NCBI GenBank assembly: GCA_903858085.1
Contig: CAIOHJ010000103.1
Span: 26,456 to 90,455 of the forward strand
Direction of reading: 5' to 3'
DNA from: an uncultured Chloroflexota bacterium
GTDB taxonomy: Bacteria > Chloroflexota > Anaerolineae > Caldilineales > Caldilineaceae
Length of the DNA stretch: 64,000 nt
The notes below the pieces were generated by a model. That model made no database searches. It worked only from the letters and a program-made list of their open reading frames with translations, and had not been told where the DNA came from. The position numbers were made by a program, and so were the translations under genes. Every line of letters starts with the position of its first letter. Positions within the stretch are counted from its first letter, which is position 1. Of this stretch, positions 1 to 7,753 are shown in pieces.

Positions 1-301
1 GGCGGGCACAGAAAGGACATTCGTAGTCGCTGTACTCGTACAAGGTCACGGCTGCATTGGGGTCGCCGCGGAACGGATAGCCCTCTTCCGTAAAGCCCAC
101 CGGCATCCCCTCATAGGTTTCGTCCGGGAGAGGGAGCCGTTCGGTTTCCGCTGCAGCGCTCTCTGCAGCGCTCTCTGCAGCGCTCTCTGCGGCGGTTCCT
201 GTGCTGTCGGCGGTCGGGCGGATCGGTGTGCAGCCTGCCAGCCACACGAGCACAAACAACAAGATGGCGTGAAGAGAGCGGTGAGACAGTTGTGTTTTCA
301 T
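1..301 (-). CDS. DsbA-like thioredoxin-fold lipoprotein (partial, 3' end outside window)
   Basis: The reading frame opens at ATG 301-299 behind AGGAG and runs off the left edge, so only the first 100 residues are visible. It starts with a lipoprotein signal (hydrophobic run, then LAGC at about residues 21-24), so the mature protein should be anchored outside the membrane. A short (AAES)n linker follows. The thioredoxin domain then begins with a beta-strand (VTLYEYSDYECPFC) carrying a CPFC redox pair near residue 97. This layout is typical of secreted DsbA/DsbG-like thiol:disulfide oxidoreductases (Thioredoxin_4). Whether it oxidises or isomerises cannot be told without the rest of the protein. 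It is separated by 124 bp from argH upstream, so it may have its own promoter. Confidence 0.82.
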   Translation of the reverse strand, partial: MKTQLSHRSLHAILLFVLVWLAGCTPIRPTADSTGTAAESAAESAAESAAAETERLPLPDETYEGMPVGFTEEGYPFRGDPNAAVTLYEYSDYECPFCAR

Positions 302-348
302 GGAAGACTCCTGTTTTTGAAAGAACGATCGGGTTGTCTACGGCGCCA

Positions 349-386
349 CACAGAGACCACACAGAGACCAGACAGAGACCAGACAG
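349..386. repeat. 3.5 copies of an 11-bp direct repeat upstream of the lipoprotein gene
   Basis: On the minus strand the unit reads TGGTCTCTGTG or TGGTCTCTGTC and recurs every 11 bp, starting about 48 bp upstream of the ATG at 301. An 11-bp period places the copies on nearly the same DNA face, as in PhoB/OmpR-family operators. That role is inference; the repeat itself is plainly visible. The rest of 302-425 holds a small hairpin near 388-405 and no gene. Confidence 0.6.
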
Positions 387-425
387 CGCTGCTGCCGAAG
401 GGCAGCTTTGGGGAGGGGCACCCGG

Positions 426-1808
426 TCAGGCTCGTTCGGCCAGCCAGCTTCGCAGGTGGGCGATCTGGGCCAGCACAGCGCGGCGGCTGGTCCCCCCGGC
501 CACATCGCGGCGTTCAACACTCTGCTCGAAGCTCCACACCTCTTCGACATCGGCCGCAAAGGCTTTGTGCAGCTTTTGCAAGTCTGCCAGCGCCAGCTCT
601 GGCAGGGTCACGCACTGCACCTCCGCCATTCGGACGGCAGCCCCGGCGATGTGGTGGGATTCCCGAAAAGGCACCCCACGGCGGACCAGGTACTCGGCGA
701 GGTCGGTGGCCAGCATTTCTGGGGAAAGGGCAGCCCGCATCGCGGCGGGGCGGGTCTGCAAGGTGGAGAGGACCCCACAGGCGATCTGGAGCGACCCGCT
801 CATGCTGGCGACTGCATCGAAAAGTGGTTCTTTGTCTTCTTGCAGATCCTTGTTGTAGGTGCTTGGCAGCCCTTTGAGGGTCATGATCAGGCCGGTGAGG
901 TGGCCGGCCAGGCGGCCCGATTTCCCGCGCAACAGCTCCAAGGCGTCGGGATTTTTTTTCTGCGGCATCAGGCTGCTCCCCGTGCTGTAGGCGTCAGCCA
1001 GTTTCACAAAGCCAAACTCACGGCTGCTGTAAAGAATCAGATCTTCGGCCAGCCGGCTCAGGTGCACCATCGCCAGCGTGGCCCAGAACAAAAACTCGAT
1101 GATAAAATCGCGGTCGCTGACCCCGTCCATGCTGTTCTGGGTGATCCCGGCAAAGCCCAGCTCTGCGGCCAGCAGATCGCGGTCGATGGCGAAGGGGGTA
1201 CCGGCCAGCGCGCCGCTGCCCAGCGGCATCAGATCGACGCGCGCAGCCAGTTCATCCAGCCGCTGGGCGTCGCGCTGCCAGGCCCAGGCATGGCTGAGCA
1301 GCCAGTGGCTCCAACGCACCGGCTGCGCCGGCTGCAGATGGGTGTAGCCGGGCAGCAACAGGTCGATCTCTTCTCCGGCCCGTTCGACGGCGGCGGCGAT
1401 CAGCTGCTCCAAATGGGCACGCAGGTGGACGATCTCTGCGCGCAGCCAGAGCCGCACATCGGTCGCGACCTGGTCGTTGCGGCTGCGCCCGGTGTGCAGC
1501 TTGCCGGCCACTGCGCCGATCCGTTCGGTCAGCCGGCGCTCGTTGGCAGTGTGAATATCTTCGTCTTCCTCTTGCAGGACGAAGGTGCCGCTCTCCCATT
1601 CGGCGATGATCGCTTCCAACCCGTCGACGATCTCCGTCCGCTCGCTCTCTGTCAGCAAGCCACTCCGCTCCAGCGCGCGCGCGTACGCCTGGCTGCCACG
1701 AAGATCGACTGCCCACAGTTGACGATCAAAGCGGATCGAAGCGTTGAATGCCTCCATCAGCGGATCGGTCTTGCCAGTAAAGCGTCCACCCCAAAGCTTT
1801 TTGGTCAC
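426..1808 (-). CDS. argH: argininosuccinate lyase
   Basis: ArgH cleaves argininosuccinate to arginine and fumarate, the last step of arginine synthesis, as a cytoplasmic homotetramer of the fumarase/aspartase superfamily. The 460-residue product matches the usual length. It shows WGGRF at the N-terminus, TGRSRNDQ near residue 112, the THLQPAQP segment near 160, and the superfamily signature GSSLMPQKKNPD near 280. The frame stays open far upstream, but the real start is GTG 1808-1806, 5 bp after AGGAG; the upstream extension is a shadow of the protease gene. It follows that gene by 11 bp, so the two are probably co-transcribed with the aminotransferase. No other arginine genes are nearby. Confidence 0.97.
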   Translation of the reverse strand: MTKKLWGGRFTGKTDPLMEAFNASIRFDRQLWAVDLRGSQAYARALERSGLLTESERTEIVDGLEAIIAEWESGTFVLQEEDEDIHTANERRLTERIGAVAGKLHTGRSRNDQVATDVRLWLRAEIVHLRAHLEQLIAAAVERAGEEIDLLLPGYTHLQPAQPVRWSHWLLSHAWAWQRDAQRLDELAARVDLMPLGSGALAGTPFAIDRDLLAAELGFAGITQNSMDGVSDRDFIIEFLFWATLAMVHLSRLAEDLILYSSREFGFVKLADAYSTGSSLMPQKKNPDALELLRGKSGRLAGHLTGLIMTLKGLPSTYNKDLQEDKEPLFDAVASMSGSLQIACGVLSTLQTRPAAMRAALSPEMLATDLAEYLVRRGVPFRESHHIAGAAVRMAEVQCVTLPELALADLQKLHKAFAADVEEVWSFEQSVERRDVAGGTSRRAVLAQIAHLRSWLAERA

Positions 1809-1819
1809 AACAGCTCCTT

Positions 1820-2830
1820 TCAAATTCTTGTACTGTCTTCCCCCTGCCTTTGGGCAGGGGACTCTTGCCCCCACCCCCCGTTTTGGTTGACCCGCAACCG
1901 GCGCAGCGACAGGTCTCCGTAGCGCCACCGAACCCAGCCGGCAATCGCCGCCATCCCTGCCACGGTCGCCAGGATTCCCAGCAGGCCAGCCTCCGGGCCG
2001 AATGCCCCGCCGGTCCATAGATCGGGGCCTTGCTCCTGGACGGCGATGACGGTCGTTCTGAATTGCATCTTCCCGCTGACCGCAAACCCATAGATATTGC
2101 CCTGCACCAGATTCCAGGTCAGGTGCAGGCCGATCGGCAGGGCCAGCTCGCCGGTCAGCACGTAGGCCAGCCCGAACATCCCCCCCATCAGGGCCAGGTT
2201 GACGGTGCTCATCCAGGTCGCATGTGGGTTGTCCACATGCAGCAGACCAAAGATCAACGATGAAAAAAACCAGGCGGCCAGCACTGCCGGGACATAGCCG
2301 AACGCCAGCAGCCCTTCGGTGAAGTTGAGAATCTGGTTGCCGCGCGTCAGCAGCTCTTCGGCGATTGCCACGACCAGATACAAAATGAGGGGGGCGAGAA
2401 AAGCAACCCCCCATCCCAGCCAGTGTGGATCGCTGCGCCAGACCCCGACCACCGCCACCCAGCTCGCCTGCCACTGCACCGCAAAGACCAGGGCCATCAA
2501 CGCAGCCCCCAGCAGCAGGCCGAAGCCGAGATCCAGCCACCAGCCCGCTGAAAAATGCCACCCGTAGTCGGCAAACGCCCGGCGGTCGATCAGGCGGGCA
2601 ATCCCCCAACCGGCAACCAGGATGATCAACAGACGGATCAGGTTGAGCAGGCTCGTCTGCAGCCACACCCAGTCTGCGGAGACCTGGGCGAACAAGGTGT
2701 GCGCCAGGAGCGTGTGGGCGACAGCAGGCCCGTACCCCCAGGCCCCAAAAAAAAGAAGGGCCCGGCCAGCCGCGTTCAGACGTCCGTCTGCGCCCACCCA
2801 TCCGGGTCTGCCACGACGAGCCAGCCGCAC
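1820..2830 (-). CDS. CPBP-family intramembrane glutamic protease (CAAX/Abi type)
   Basis: This is a polytopic membrane protein of 336 residues with about eight hydrophobic segments. Three conserved motifs of the CPBP (Abi) family appear in order: EELLTRG near residue 160 (the glutamate pair), a phenylalanine-rich helix ending in FGLLH near 200, and HLTWN near 245. Family members process prenylated proteins or act in bacteriocin immunity; the substrate here is unknown. The start is GTG 2830-2828, only 6 bp after the aminotransferase stop and with a poor Shine-Dalgarno, which suggests translational coupling. EExxxRG is the common form; here the residue before R is T rather than F. Confidence 0.85.
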   Translation of the reverse strand: MRLARRGRPGWVGADGRLNAAGRALLFFGAWGYGPAVAHTLLAHTLFAQVSADWVWLQTSLLNLIRLLIILVAGWGIARLIDRRAFADYGWHFSAGWWLDLGFGLLLGAALMALVFAVQWQASWVAVVGVWRSDPHWLGWGVAFLAPLILYLVVAIAEELLTRGNQILNFTEGLLAFGYVPAVLAAWFFSSLIFGLLHVDNPHATWMSTVNLALMGGMFGLAYVLTGELALPIGLHLTWNLVQGNIYGFAVSGKMQFRTTVIAVQEQGPDLWTGGAFGPEAGLLGILATVAGMAAIAGWVRWRYGDLSLRRLRVNQNGGWGQESPAQRQGEDSTRI

Positions 2831-2836
2831 CGTTCT

Positions 2837-4084
2837 CTACCCGTGTCTGTGCACAAAACGTGCCATTCGTTCCAGCGCAATCTGGATCTGCTCGATGCTG
2901 GCGGCGTAGGCGCAGCGGACATGGCCTTCCCCTCCTTTGCCGAAGGCACTGCCTGGGATCACCGCCACATGTTCTTCGACGAGCAGCCGTTCGCAGAATT
3001 CGTGCTCGTTCATCCCAGTCGCCCGGATGCTGGGAAAGGCATAAAAAGCGCCTTTGGGTTCAAAACAGTCCAGCCCGATCTGGTTCAACCCAGTGTAGAT
3101 CAAACGGCGCCGAACATCATAGCTTTCGACCATCTGCCGCACATACGCTTCGACAGCCGGGTCGGTGAAGGCGGCCAGTGCAGCCTCCTGGCCGGTGGTG
3201 GGGGCTGACATGATCAGGTACTGGTGGATCTTGCGCATCGCCCCGATCAGATCAGCAGGGCCGGCTGCATAGCCGATGCGCCAGCCGGTCATGGCATAGT
3301 CTTTGCTCATCCCTCCCAGATGGATCGTCCGTCGGGCCATCCCTGGAAGGGCCGCAAACATGATATGCCGGTGGTCTCCATAGACCAGTCGGTCGTAGAT
3401 TTCATCTGAAATGACCAGGAGGTCATGTTCTTCGGCGATGCGGGCGATCTCCAGCATGCCATCCAAGTCCATGACAGCGCCGGTGGGGTTGTTGGGGAAG
3501 CCGATCAGCAGCAGCTTGGTGCGCGGGGTGATGGCAGCCCGGATCGCTTCGGGGCGGATGGTGAAATGGTCGCTGGCATAGGTCGGCAGGTCGACGACGG
3601 TGCCCCCCGCCAGGAGGACGCTGGCCGTGTAGCTGACAAAGCAGGGTTGGGGCACGATCACCTCATCCCCAGGGTCCAGCAGCGCCTGCATGGCCAGATA
3701 CATCGCCTCGCTGACCCCTACCGTGATCAGGAGTTCGCGCTCTACATCGTAGGCAGGTCCACCGTAGAGGCGCTGCAGCATCTGCATCACGGCTTCGCGC
3801 AGCGCGTAGGTGCCCGAATTGGAGGTGTAGGAGGTCTGTCCGTGCTGGAGGCTCCGGATTCCGGCCTGCAGAATTGGGGAGGGGGTGATGAAGTCGGGTT
3901 CGCCGATCCCAAGGCTGACCACATCTTCCATCGATGCGGCGATGTCAAAATACTTGCGAATCCCGGAAGGTGGGACAGCCAGCACCCGCTGGCTCAGGCG
4001 GCCCGTCAGCGGGCGCAGGGAACCCTTGTGGCCATTGATGGCTGTTTGGGAAGCCACCGCTTCAGCAAAAATGGAGAGAGTCAT
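2837..4084 (-). CDS. class I/II PLP-dependent aminotransferase (AspC/PatA type)
   Basis: This fold-type I aminotransferase has 415 residues. It carries the substrate-binding segment SLGIGEPDF, the cofactor-contacting GFPNNPTGA, a DEIY motif, and the PLP lysine in GGMSKDYAMTGWRIGY. Such enzymes transfer amino groups between aspartate, alanine, aromatic or branched substrates and 2-oxoglutarate; the exact donor cannot be read from sequence. The frame extends to 4204, but ATG 4084-4082 is preferred because AAAGGTG lies just upstream and the homologous region begins after it. It leads a probable three-gene operon with the CPBP protease and argH. Confidence 0.9.
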   Translation of the reverse strand: MTLSIFAEAVASQTAINGHKGSLRPLTGRLSQRVLAVPPSGIRKYFDIAASMEDVVSLGIGEPDFITPSPILQAGIRSLQHGQTSYTSNSGTYALREAVMQMLQRLYGGPAYDVERELLITVGVSEAMYLAMQALLDPGDEVIVPQPCFVSYTASVLLAGGTVVDLPTYASDHFTIRPEAIRAAITPRTKLLLIGFPNNPTGAVMDLDGMLEIARIAEEHDLLVISDEIYDRLVYGDHRHIMFAALPGMARRTIHLGGMSKDYAMTGWRIGYAAGPADLIGAMRKIHQYLIMSAPTTGQEAALAAFTDPAVEAYVRQMVESYDVRRRLIYTGLNQIGLDCFEPKGAFYAFPSIRATGMNEHEFCERLLVEEHVAVIPGSAFGKGGEGHVRCAYAASIEQIQIALERMARFVHRHG

Positions 4085-4302
4085 CACAACAACACCTTTC
4101 TGGTGGATTGAACTGGGGAAAGCTACCGATCCGAACGCAGCGGAAAACCGATCGGTTCCGGAGCGTTCTTTCGACACTGGCCATGGCCGGTGAGCGCCGC
4201 TCACAACCTGCGGTCCGGCTTACACCGCAAGTTGCCGGCCTGTAGCTGTGGCCAGTCCCCCGACACCAGCACCTCTTTGCACGGTTTGCATTGCCCCTTC
4301 TG
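4085..4302. other. intergenic region with palindromes and back-to-back hairpins
   Basis: This 218-bp gap lies between gatA and the aminotransferase and holds no convincing gene. It contains a perfect 12-bp palindrome AACCGATCGGTT (4146-4157), GGCCATGGCC (4179-4188), a 6-bp hairpin GTGAGC/GCTCAC (4190-4204) and an 11-bp stem (4204-4214 with 4224-4234, one G-U pair). None is followed by a U-run, so they are not clear intrinsic terminators. They could end the gatCA transcript weakly or bind a regulator of the aminotransferase. Confidence 0.5.
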
Positions 4303-5757
4303 TCAGGCCCACCGGCTGTGCCAGGGTGTCGCCTGTTCGTAGGCGTGTGCGGCGCGCAGCAGCGTGGCCTCACCCAGGTGCGGGCCCATCAGCTGCAGCC
4401 CGATCGGGAGCCCCTGCGCGTCGAACCCGCAGGGCACGCTGATCCCACACATCCCAGCCAGGTTGAGGGGAATGGTGAAGAGATCGCTCAGGTACATGGC
4501 CAGCGGATCATCCACCTTTTCGCCGAGACGGAAGGCTGTCGTCGGGGCCACCGGGCTGGCGATCAGATCGACCTGGGTGAAGGCAGATTCGAAGTCTTGT
4601 TTGATCAGCGTACGAACCTGCTGGGCTTTGAGGTAGTAGGCGTCGTAGTAGCCGGCGCTGAGGACGTAGGTGCCCAGCATGATCCGGCGTTTGACCTCGG
4701 CACCGAAGCCCTGCCCGCGCGAGTCGCGGTAGTTGTCGAGGATGTTGGCAGAGTCGGCGCTGAACCCATAGCGCACGCCGTCGAACCGTGCCAGGTTGGC
4801 GCTGGCCTCGGCGGTTGCCACCAGATAGTAGACCGGCAGGGCCTTGTCGGTGTTGGGCAGGGAGATGCGCACGACTTCTGCGCCGAGTCCTGCCAGCACG
4901 TCGATGGCGGCCTGTACTGCGGCGTTGACCTCGGGCTGCAGCCCCTCGACAAAGTACTCGTCGGGCAGCCCGATCCGAAGCCCGCGCACATCCTCGCTCA
5001 ACAACTGGGAATAGGGGGGCACTGGCGCCGGCATCGTCGTGCTGTCGTGGGGATCCTGGCCGGCGATGACGCCCAGCAGCAGTGCTGCGTCGCGCACATC
5101 CTTCGCCAGCACCCCGATCTGGTCCAGGCTGCTGCCGTACGCGACCAGACCATAGCGGCTGACCCGCCCGTAGGATGGCTTGAGGCCGACGACACCGCAG
5201 TAGGAGGCAGGCAGGCGGACGCTGCCGCCGGTATCGCTGCCCAGCGCAGCCATGGCCATCTGGGCAGCCACTGCTGCGCCGGAGCCGCCACTGCTGCCAC
5301 CAGGCACCCGTGCCAGATCCCAAGGGTTGTGGGTCGGGAAATAGCCGCTGTTCTCGGTGCTTGACCCCATAGCAAACTCGTCGGTGTTGGTCTTGCCCAA
5401 GAGGACCATCCCCGCTGCGGCCAGCCGATGCACCGCAGTCGCCGTGTAGGGGGGGATAAAGTGCTCGAGGATGCGGCTTCCACAGGTTGTGCGCACCCCC
5501 TCTGTACAGAGCACATCCTTGACCGCCAGGGGGATGCCCAGCAGCGGGGCCGTTTCACCGCGGCTGCGGCGGTCGTCTGCTGCAGCCGCCTGCGCCAGTG
5601 CCAGCTCAGCGGTGACTGTCAGATAGGCGTTGACCTGGCCGTCGACCTGGGCGATCCGATCCAACAGCGACTGGGTCAGCTCGACCGCACTGAAATCACC
5701 GCGCTGCAGGGCGGCCCACGCGGCATGGAGGGTGAGTTCGTACAGGGCTTTGCTCAT
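4303..5757 (-). CDS. gatA: Asp-tRNA(Asn)/Glu-tRNA(Gln) amidotransferase subunit A
   Basis: GatA is the amidase subunit of GatCAB, which converts mischarged Glu-tRNA(Gln) or Asp-tRNA(Asn) to the correct aminoacyl-tRNA using ammonia from glutamine. The 484-residue protein carries the whole amidase-signature catalytic set: Lys80 in AVKD, Ser155 in PGGSSGGSG and Ser179 in SDTGGSVR. The start at ATG 5757 lies 1 bp after the gatC stop. The frame continues upstream through gatC and is not coding there. gatB is not in the window and must be encoded elsewhere. The two genes share the promoter and leader upstream of gatC. Confidence 0.97.
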   Translation of the reverse strand: MSKALYELTLHAAWAALQRGDFSAVELTQSLLDRIAQVDGQVNAYLTVTAELALAQAAAADDRRSRGETAPLLGIPLAVKDVLCTEGVRTTCGSRILEHFIPPYTATAVHRLAAAGMVLLGKTNTDEFAMGSSTENSGYFPTHNPWDLARVPGGSSGGSGAAVAAQMAMAALGSDTGGSVRLPASYCGVVGLKPSYGRVSRYGLVAYGSSLDQIGVLAKDVRDAALLLGVIAGQDPHDSTTMPAPVPPYSQLLSEDVRGLRIGLPDEYFVEGLQPEVNAAVQAAIDVLAGLGAEVVRISLPNTDKALPVYYLVATAEASANLARFDGVRYGFSADSANILDNYRDSRGQGFGAEVKRRIMLGTYVLSAGYYDAYYLKAQQVRTLIKQDFESAFTQVDLIASPVAPTTAFRLGEKVDDPLAMYLSDLFTIPLNLAGMCGISVPCGFDAQGLPIGLQLMGPHLGEATLLRAAHAYEQATPWHSRWA

Positions 5758-5758
5758 A

Positions 5759-6049
5759 TCACTCCTCGAAGACCGCGCGCACGCGAAAAAAACCGTCCTC
5801 GCGGTCAGGTGCATTGGCGGTTGCCAGCTCATTGGGCAGAGAAGGTGCCGGCAGATCCTCGGCCCATACATTCACCAGGGGCAGCACATAGGGGGTCGGC
5901 GCGACGCAGCTGGTCTCTACCTGCTGCAGACGTTCGGCATACTCCAGGATCGCCGACAGCTGGCCCGCATACAAGGCCAGTTCCTGCTCGCTCAGACGCA
6001 GTTTGGCGAGTTCGGCCACATGGCGCACTTCCTCGCTTGTCAGGTGCAT
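5759..6049 (-). CDS. gatC: Asp-tRNA(Asn)/Glu-tRNA(Gln) amidotransferase subunit C
   Basis: GatC is the small subunit that wraps around the GatA-GatB interface and stabilises the complex. The 96-residue product starts HLTSEEVRHVAELAKLRLSEQE, matching the family helix, and ends with the conserved R-(E)D-D/F-R region (REDGFFRVRAV). ATG 6049-6047 is preceded by GGGAGGAG at good spacing, so the long upstream extension of the open frame is not coding. Its leader carries an intrinsic terminator between promoter and gene. Confidence 0.96.
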   Translation of the reverse strand: MHLTSEEVRHVAELAKLRLSEQELALYAGQLSAILEYAERLQQVETSCVAPTPYVLPLVNVWAEDLPAPSLPNELATANAPDREDGFFRVRAVFEE

Positions 6050-6095
6050 CGCGCTCCTCCCTACAAAATCGCTCCAGACAATCCCAACAAATAAC

Positions 6096-6127
6096 AAAAA
6101 ACGTCGTGGGAACAGACTCCACGACGT
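6096..6127 (-). terminator. intrinsic terminator inside the gatCA leader (attenuator)
   Basis: On the minus strand a perfect 9-bp stem ACGTCGTGG/CCACGACGT (6127-6119 and 6109-6101) with a 9-nt loop is followed by a run of six U. It lies about 50 nt before the gatC start and downstream of the gatC promoter, so it can only act as a premature terminator of this transcript. Upstream RNA (6128-6175) can form competing stems such as GCTCC/GGAGC. There is no T-box consensus. Confidence 0.85.
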
Positions 6128-6245
6128 GTAACTTGCTCCTCCCAGCTGATGGAGCTGCGGAGTTGCAAGAAAGACCAACTGCGCAATTGTACTCTGCTCA
6201 TCATTTCCAAAATTGCTGTACACGCCACAGCTCAGCCTGGAGTCG

Positions 6246-6274
6246 AGTATACGGGTTTGGCGTTCACCTGTCAA
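6246..6274 (-). promoter_or_regulatory. sigma-70-type promoter of gatCA
   Basis: On the minus strand there is a consensus -35 TTGACA (6274-6269), a 17-bp spacer and -10 TATACT (6251-6246). Transcription should begin near 6239, giving a leader of about 190 nt before gatC. Confidence 0.88.
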
Positions 6275-6314
6275 ACTTTCACCGCGGCAGGCTCAGCAAT
6301 TTTCTCTGAAAACA

Positions 6315-6352
6315 GGGGGGAAACAAGGGGGAAACAGGGGGGAAACGGGGGG
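6315..6352 (+). promoter_or_regulatory. four-run G-quadruplex motif in front of focA
   Basis: Four G-runs of 6, 5, 6 and 6 bases (6315-6320, 6327-6331, 6337-6342, 6347-6352) are separated by short A/C loops (AAACAA, AAACA, AAAC). This exceeds the usual G3+N1-7 rule by a wide margin. The last run ends 10 bp before the probable focA -10 element, so the motif covers the -35 region. Confidence 0.8.
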
Positions 6353-6359
6353 CGGTCTG

Positions 6360-6368
6360 TGGTACACT
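6360..6368 (+). promoter_or_regulatory. extended -10 promoter element of focA
   Basis: TGG-TACACT forms an extended -10 (TGn plus hexamer). No consensus -35 is present because the G-quadruplex occupies that position. The start codon of focA lies 38 bp downstream. Confidence 0.55.
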
Positions 6369-6406
6369 GAGAGATGTACAGATTTGTTCACCCACAGGAG
6401 TCCATC

Positions 6407-7288
6407 ATGTCCAACGAACTACAGATCGATTCACTGTTGCCGGCTGAAATGGCCGCCAAGGCCGAAGCGGTCGGCGTCAAAAAGGCGAATCTGGACGGGG
6501 CCAGCATGTTTGCGCTGGCTGTGCTGGCGGGCGCGTTTATTGCGTTGGGTGCGATCTTTGCCACGACCGTCGGGGCCGGCACGTTTGGCTCGACGTGGGC
6601 CGACGGCAACGCCACCACCAGCTGGCCGACCGGCCTGCAGCGGCTGCTCAGCGGGCTGGTTTTCAGCCTGGGGCTGATCCTGGTCGTCGTCGGTGGGGCC
6701 GAACTTTTTACAGGCAACAACCTGATTGTGATGGCATGGGCGAACCGCAAGGTGAGCACCGCACAGCTCGCCCGCAGCTGGGGTGTGGTCTTCGCCGGCA
6801 ACTTTGTGGGGGCCCTCGCGACCGCGGTGCTGATGCTCTGGAGCCGCCAGTATGAATTCGCCGGCGGCCAGATCGGCCTGCAGGCGCTGACGATCGCCCA
6901 GCACAAGGCGACCCTGGCTTTTGGACAGGCGGTTGCACTCGGCATCCTGTGCAACGCCCTGGTCTGTCTGGCTGTCTGGCTGACCTTCAGCGCACGCACG
7001 ACGATCGACAAAATCGCTGCAGTCGTGCCGCCGATCACGGCCTTTGTGGCGGCTGGCTTCGAACACAATGTCGCCAACATGTATTTCATCCCAATGGGGA
7101 TTTTGATCAAAGAGACCGCTTCGCCGGCATTCTGGGCGGCGATCGGCAAAACGCCCGCCGATTTTGCCGCTTTGAACCTGGCCAATTTTCTGGTCAACAA
7201 CCTGATCCCGGTCACCCTCGGCAATCTGATCGGCGGAGCTCTGCTGGTTGGAGGGGTCTACTGGTTTATCTATCTGCGCAAGCGTTGA
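6407..7288 (+). CDS. focA: formate/nitrite transporter (FocA/NirC family)
   Basis: This is a 293-residue pentameric-channel protein of the formate/nitrite family with about six to seven hydrophobic segments. Family signatures include the N-terminal helix with FALAVLAGAFIALGA, the GGAELFTGNN motif near residue 100, and VAAGFEHNVANMYFIPMG near 220, which contains the central pore histidine and asparagine. The channel moves formate, nitrite or hydrosulfide across the membrane; the substrate cannot be decided from sequence, and no formate lyase or nitrite reductase gene is adjacent. ATG 6407 follows ACAGGAG at good spacing, so the earlier in-frame ATG at 6374 is not preferred. It appears to be transcribed alone. 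Confidence 0.93.
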   Translation: MSNELQIDSLLPAEMAAKAEAVGVKKANLDGASMFALAVLAGAFIALGAIFATTVGAGTFGSTWADGNATTSWPTGLQRLLSGLVFSLGLILVVVGGAELFTGNNLIVMAWANRKVSTAQLARSWGVVFAGNFVGALATAVLMLWSRQYEFAGGQIGLQALTIAQHKATLAFGQAVALGILCNALVCLAVWLTFSARTTIDKIAAVVPPITAFVAAGFEHNVANMYFIPMGILIKETASPAFWAAIGKTPADFAALNLANFLVNNLIPVTLGNLIGGALLVGGVYWFIYLRKR

Positions 7289-7296
7289 AGCGCAGG

Positions 7297-7325
7297 GGCC
7301 CGCCGTCTGGTCAATCCGGCGGGCC
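7297..7325 (+). terminator. probable terminator after focA
   Basis: A 9-bp stem GGCCCGCCG/CGGCGGGCC with an 11-nt loop begins 9 bp after the focA stop. A short U-tract (CUUUU) follows after five bases. It looks like an imperfect intrinsic terminator. Confidence 0.6.
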
Positions 7326-7372
7326 GGCAGCTTTTCACGCACCGCTGGTTTGGGCGGGTACGGCCGTTTTGC

Positions 7373-7378
7373 TACAAT
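7373..7378 (+). promoter_or_regulatory. -10 element upstream of the 97-residue hypothetical gene
   Basis: TTTTGC-TACAAT gives an extended -10 (TGC plus TACAAT). It lies about 80 bp ahead of the ATG at 7459. The -35 is not clear. Confidence 0.5.
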
Positions 7379-7458
7379 ACAGAGGCCAATGTGAAGAGGG
7401 AAGTACCTGGTCGAAGGGTACATACCCACTGTACGATCCAGAGGAGACCTGTCACGCC

Positions 7459-7752
7459 ATGAAAGCGATGCTCTATTTGTCTGGCAAAGAGGAACCTGCA
7501 GCTGTTTTGGACGAGGTCACGGTGGTCACCTACAACGACAACCACCAAGACAGCCCGCAGCGGGTTCAGTTCAAAAGCCGAAAATTCAACGCTGGCCGTA
7601 CCATGACCGAATTGCACCGACACGCAAAGATGCAGGTCCATTTTGAGGATGGCCGGCAGGCGGAGGTTCTGCTGCAGCACGCAAGCCTGGACCTGCAGGG
7701 CAACATGGTCGGTGTGCTGCGCGTGCTCGGCGAGATCGCTGAAACTGCGTAA
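7459..7752 (+). CDS. hypothetical protein, 97 residues
   Basis: I do not recognise the family. The product is soluble, mixed alpha/beta by eye, with no signal or membrane segment. It begins MKAMLYLSGKEEPAAVLDEV and has alternating hydrophobic stretches suggesting a small beta-rich fold. The start follows AGAGGAGA at a somewhat long spacing of 10-11 bp. Real coding is supported by third-position GC bias, its own -10 element, and the tight junction with the next gene (1 bp). Confidence 0.7.
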   Translation: MKAMLYLSGKEEPAAVLDEVTVVTYNDNHQDSPQRVQFKSRKFNAGRTMTELHRHAKMQVHFEDGRQAEVLLQHASLDLQGNMVGVLRVLGEIAETA

Positions 7753-7753
7753 C

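Noticed and set aside
408..1922. Long plus-strand frame opposite argH.
   Set aside because: It mirrors argH in GC-rich DNA and has no recognisable motif; argH is certain on the minus strand. The same holds for the plus-strand frames opposite gatA, the serine hydrolase, sbtA, the glp genes and hypF.
1809..2801. The argH frame stays open upstream to give a 791-residue product.
   Set aside because: The added part is the protease gene read in another frame; a Shine-Dalgarno and GTG at 1808 give the normal 460-residue ArgH.
6050..6239. T-box riboswitch in the gatCA leader.
   Set aside because: No GGGTGG-type T-box sequence or clear specifier stem is present; only a leader terminator with undefined upstream stems is supported.
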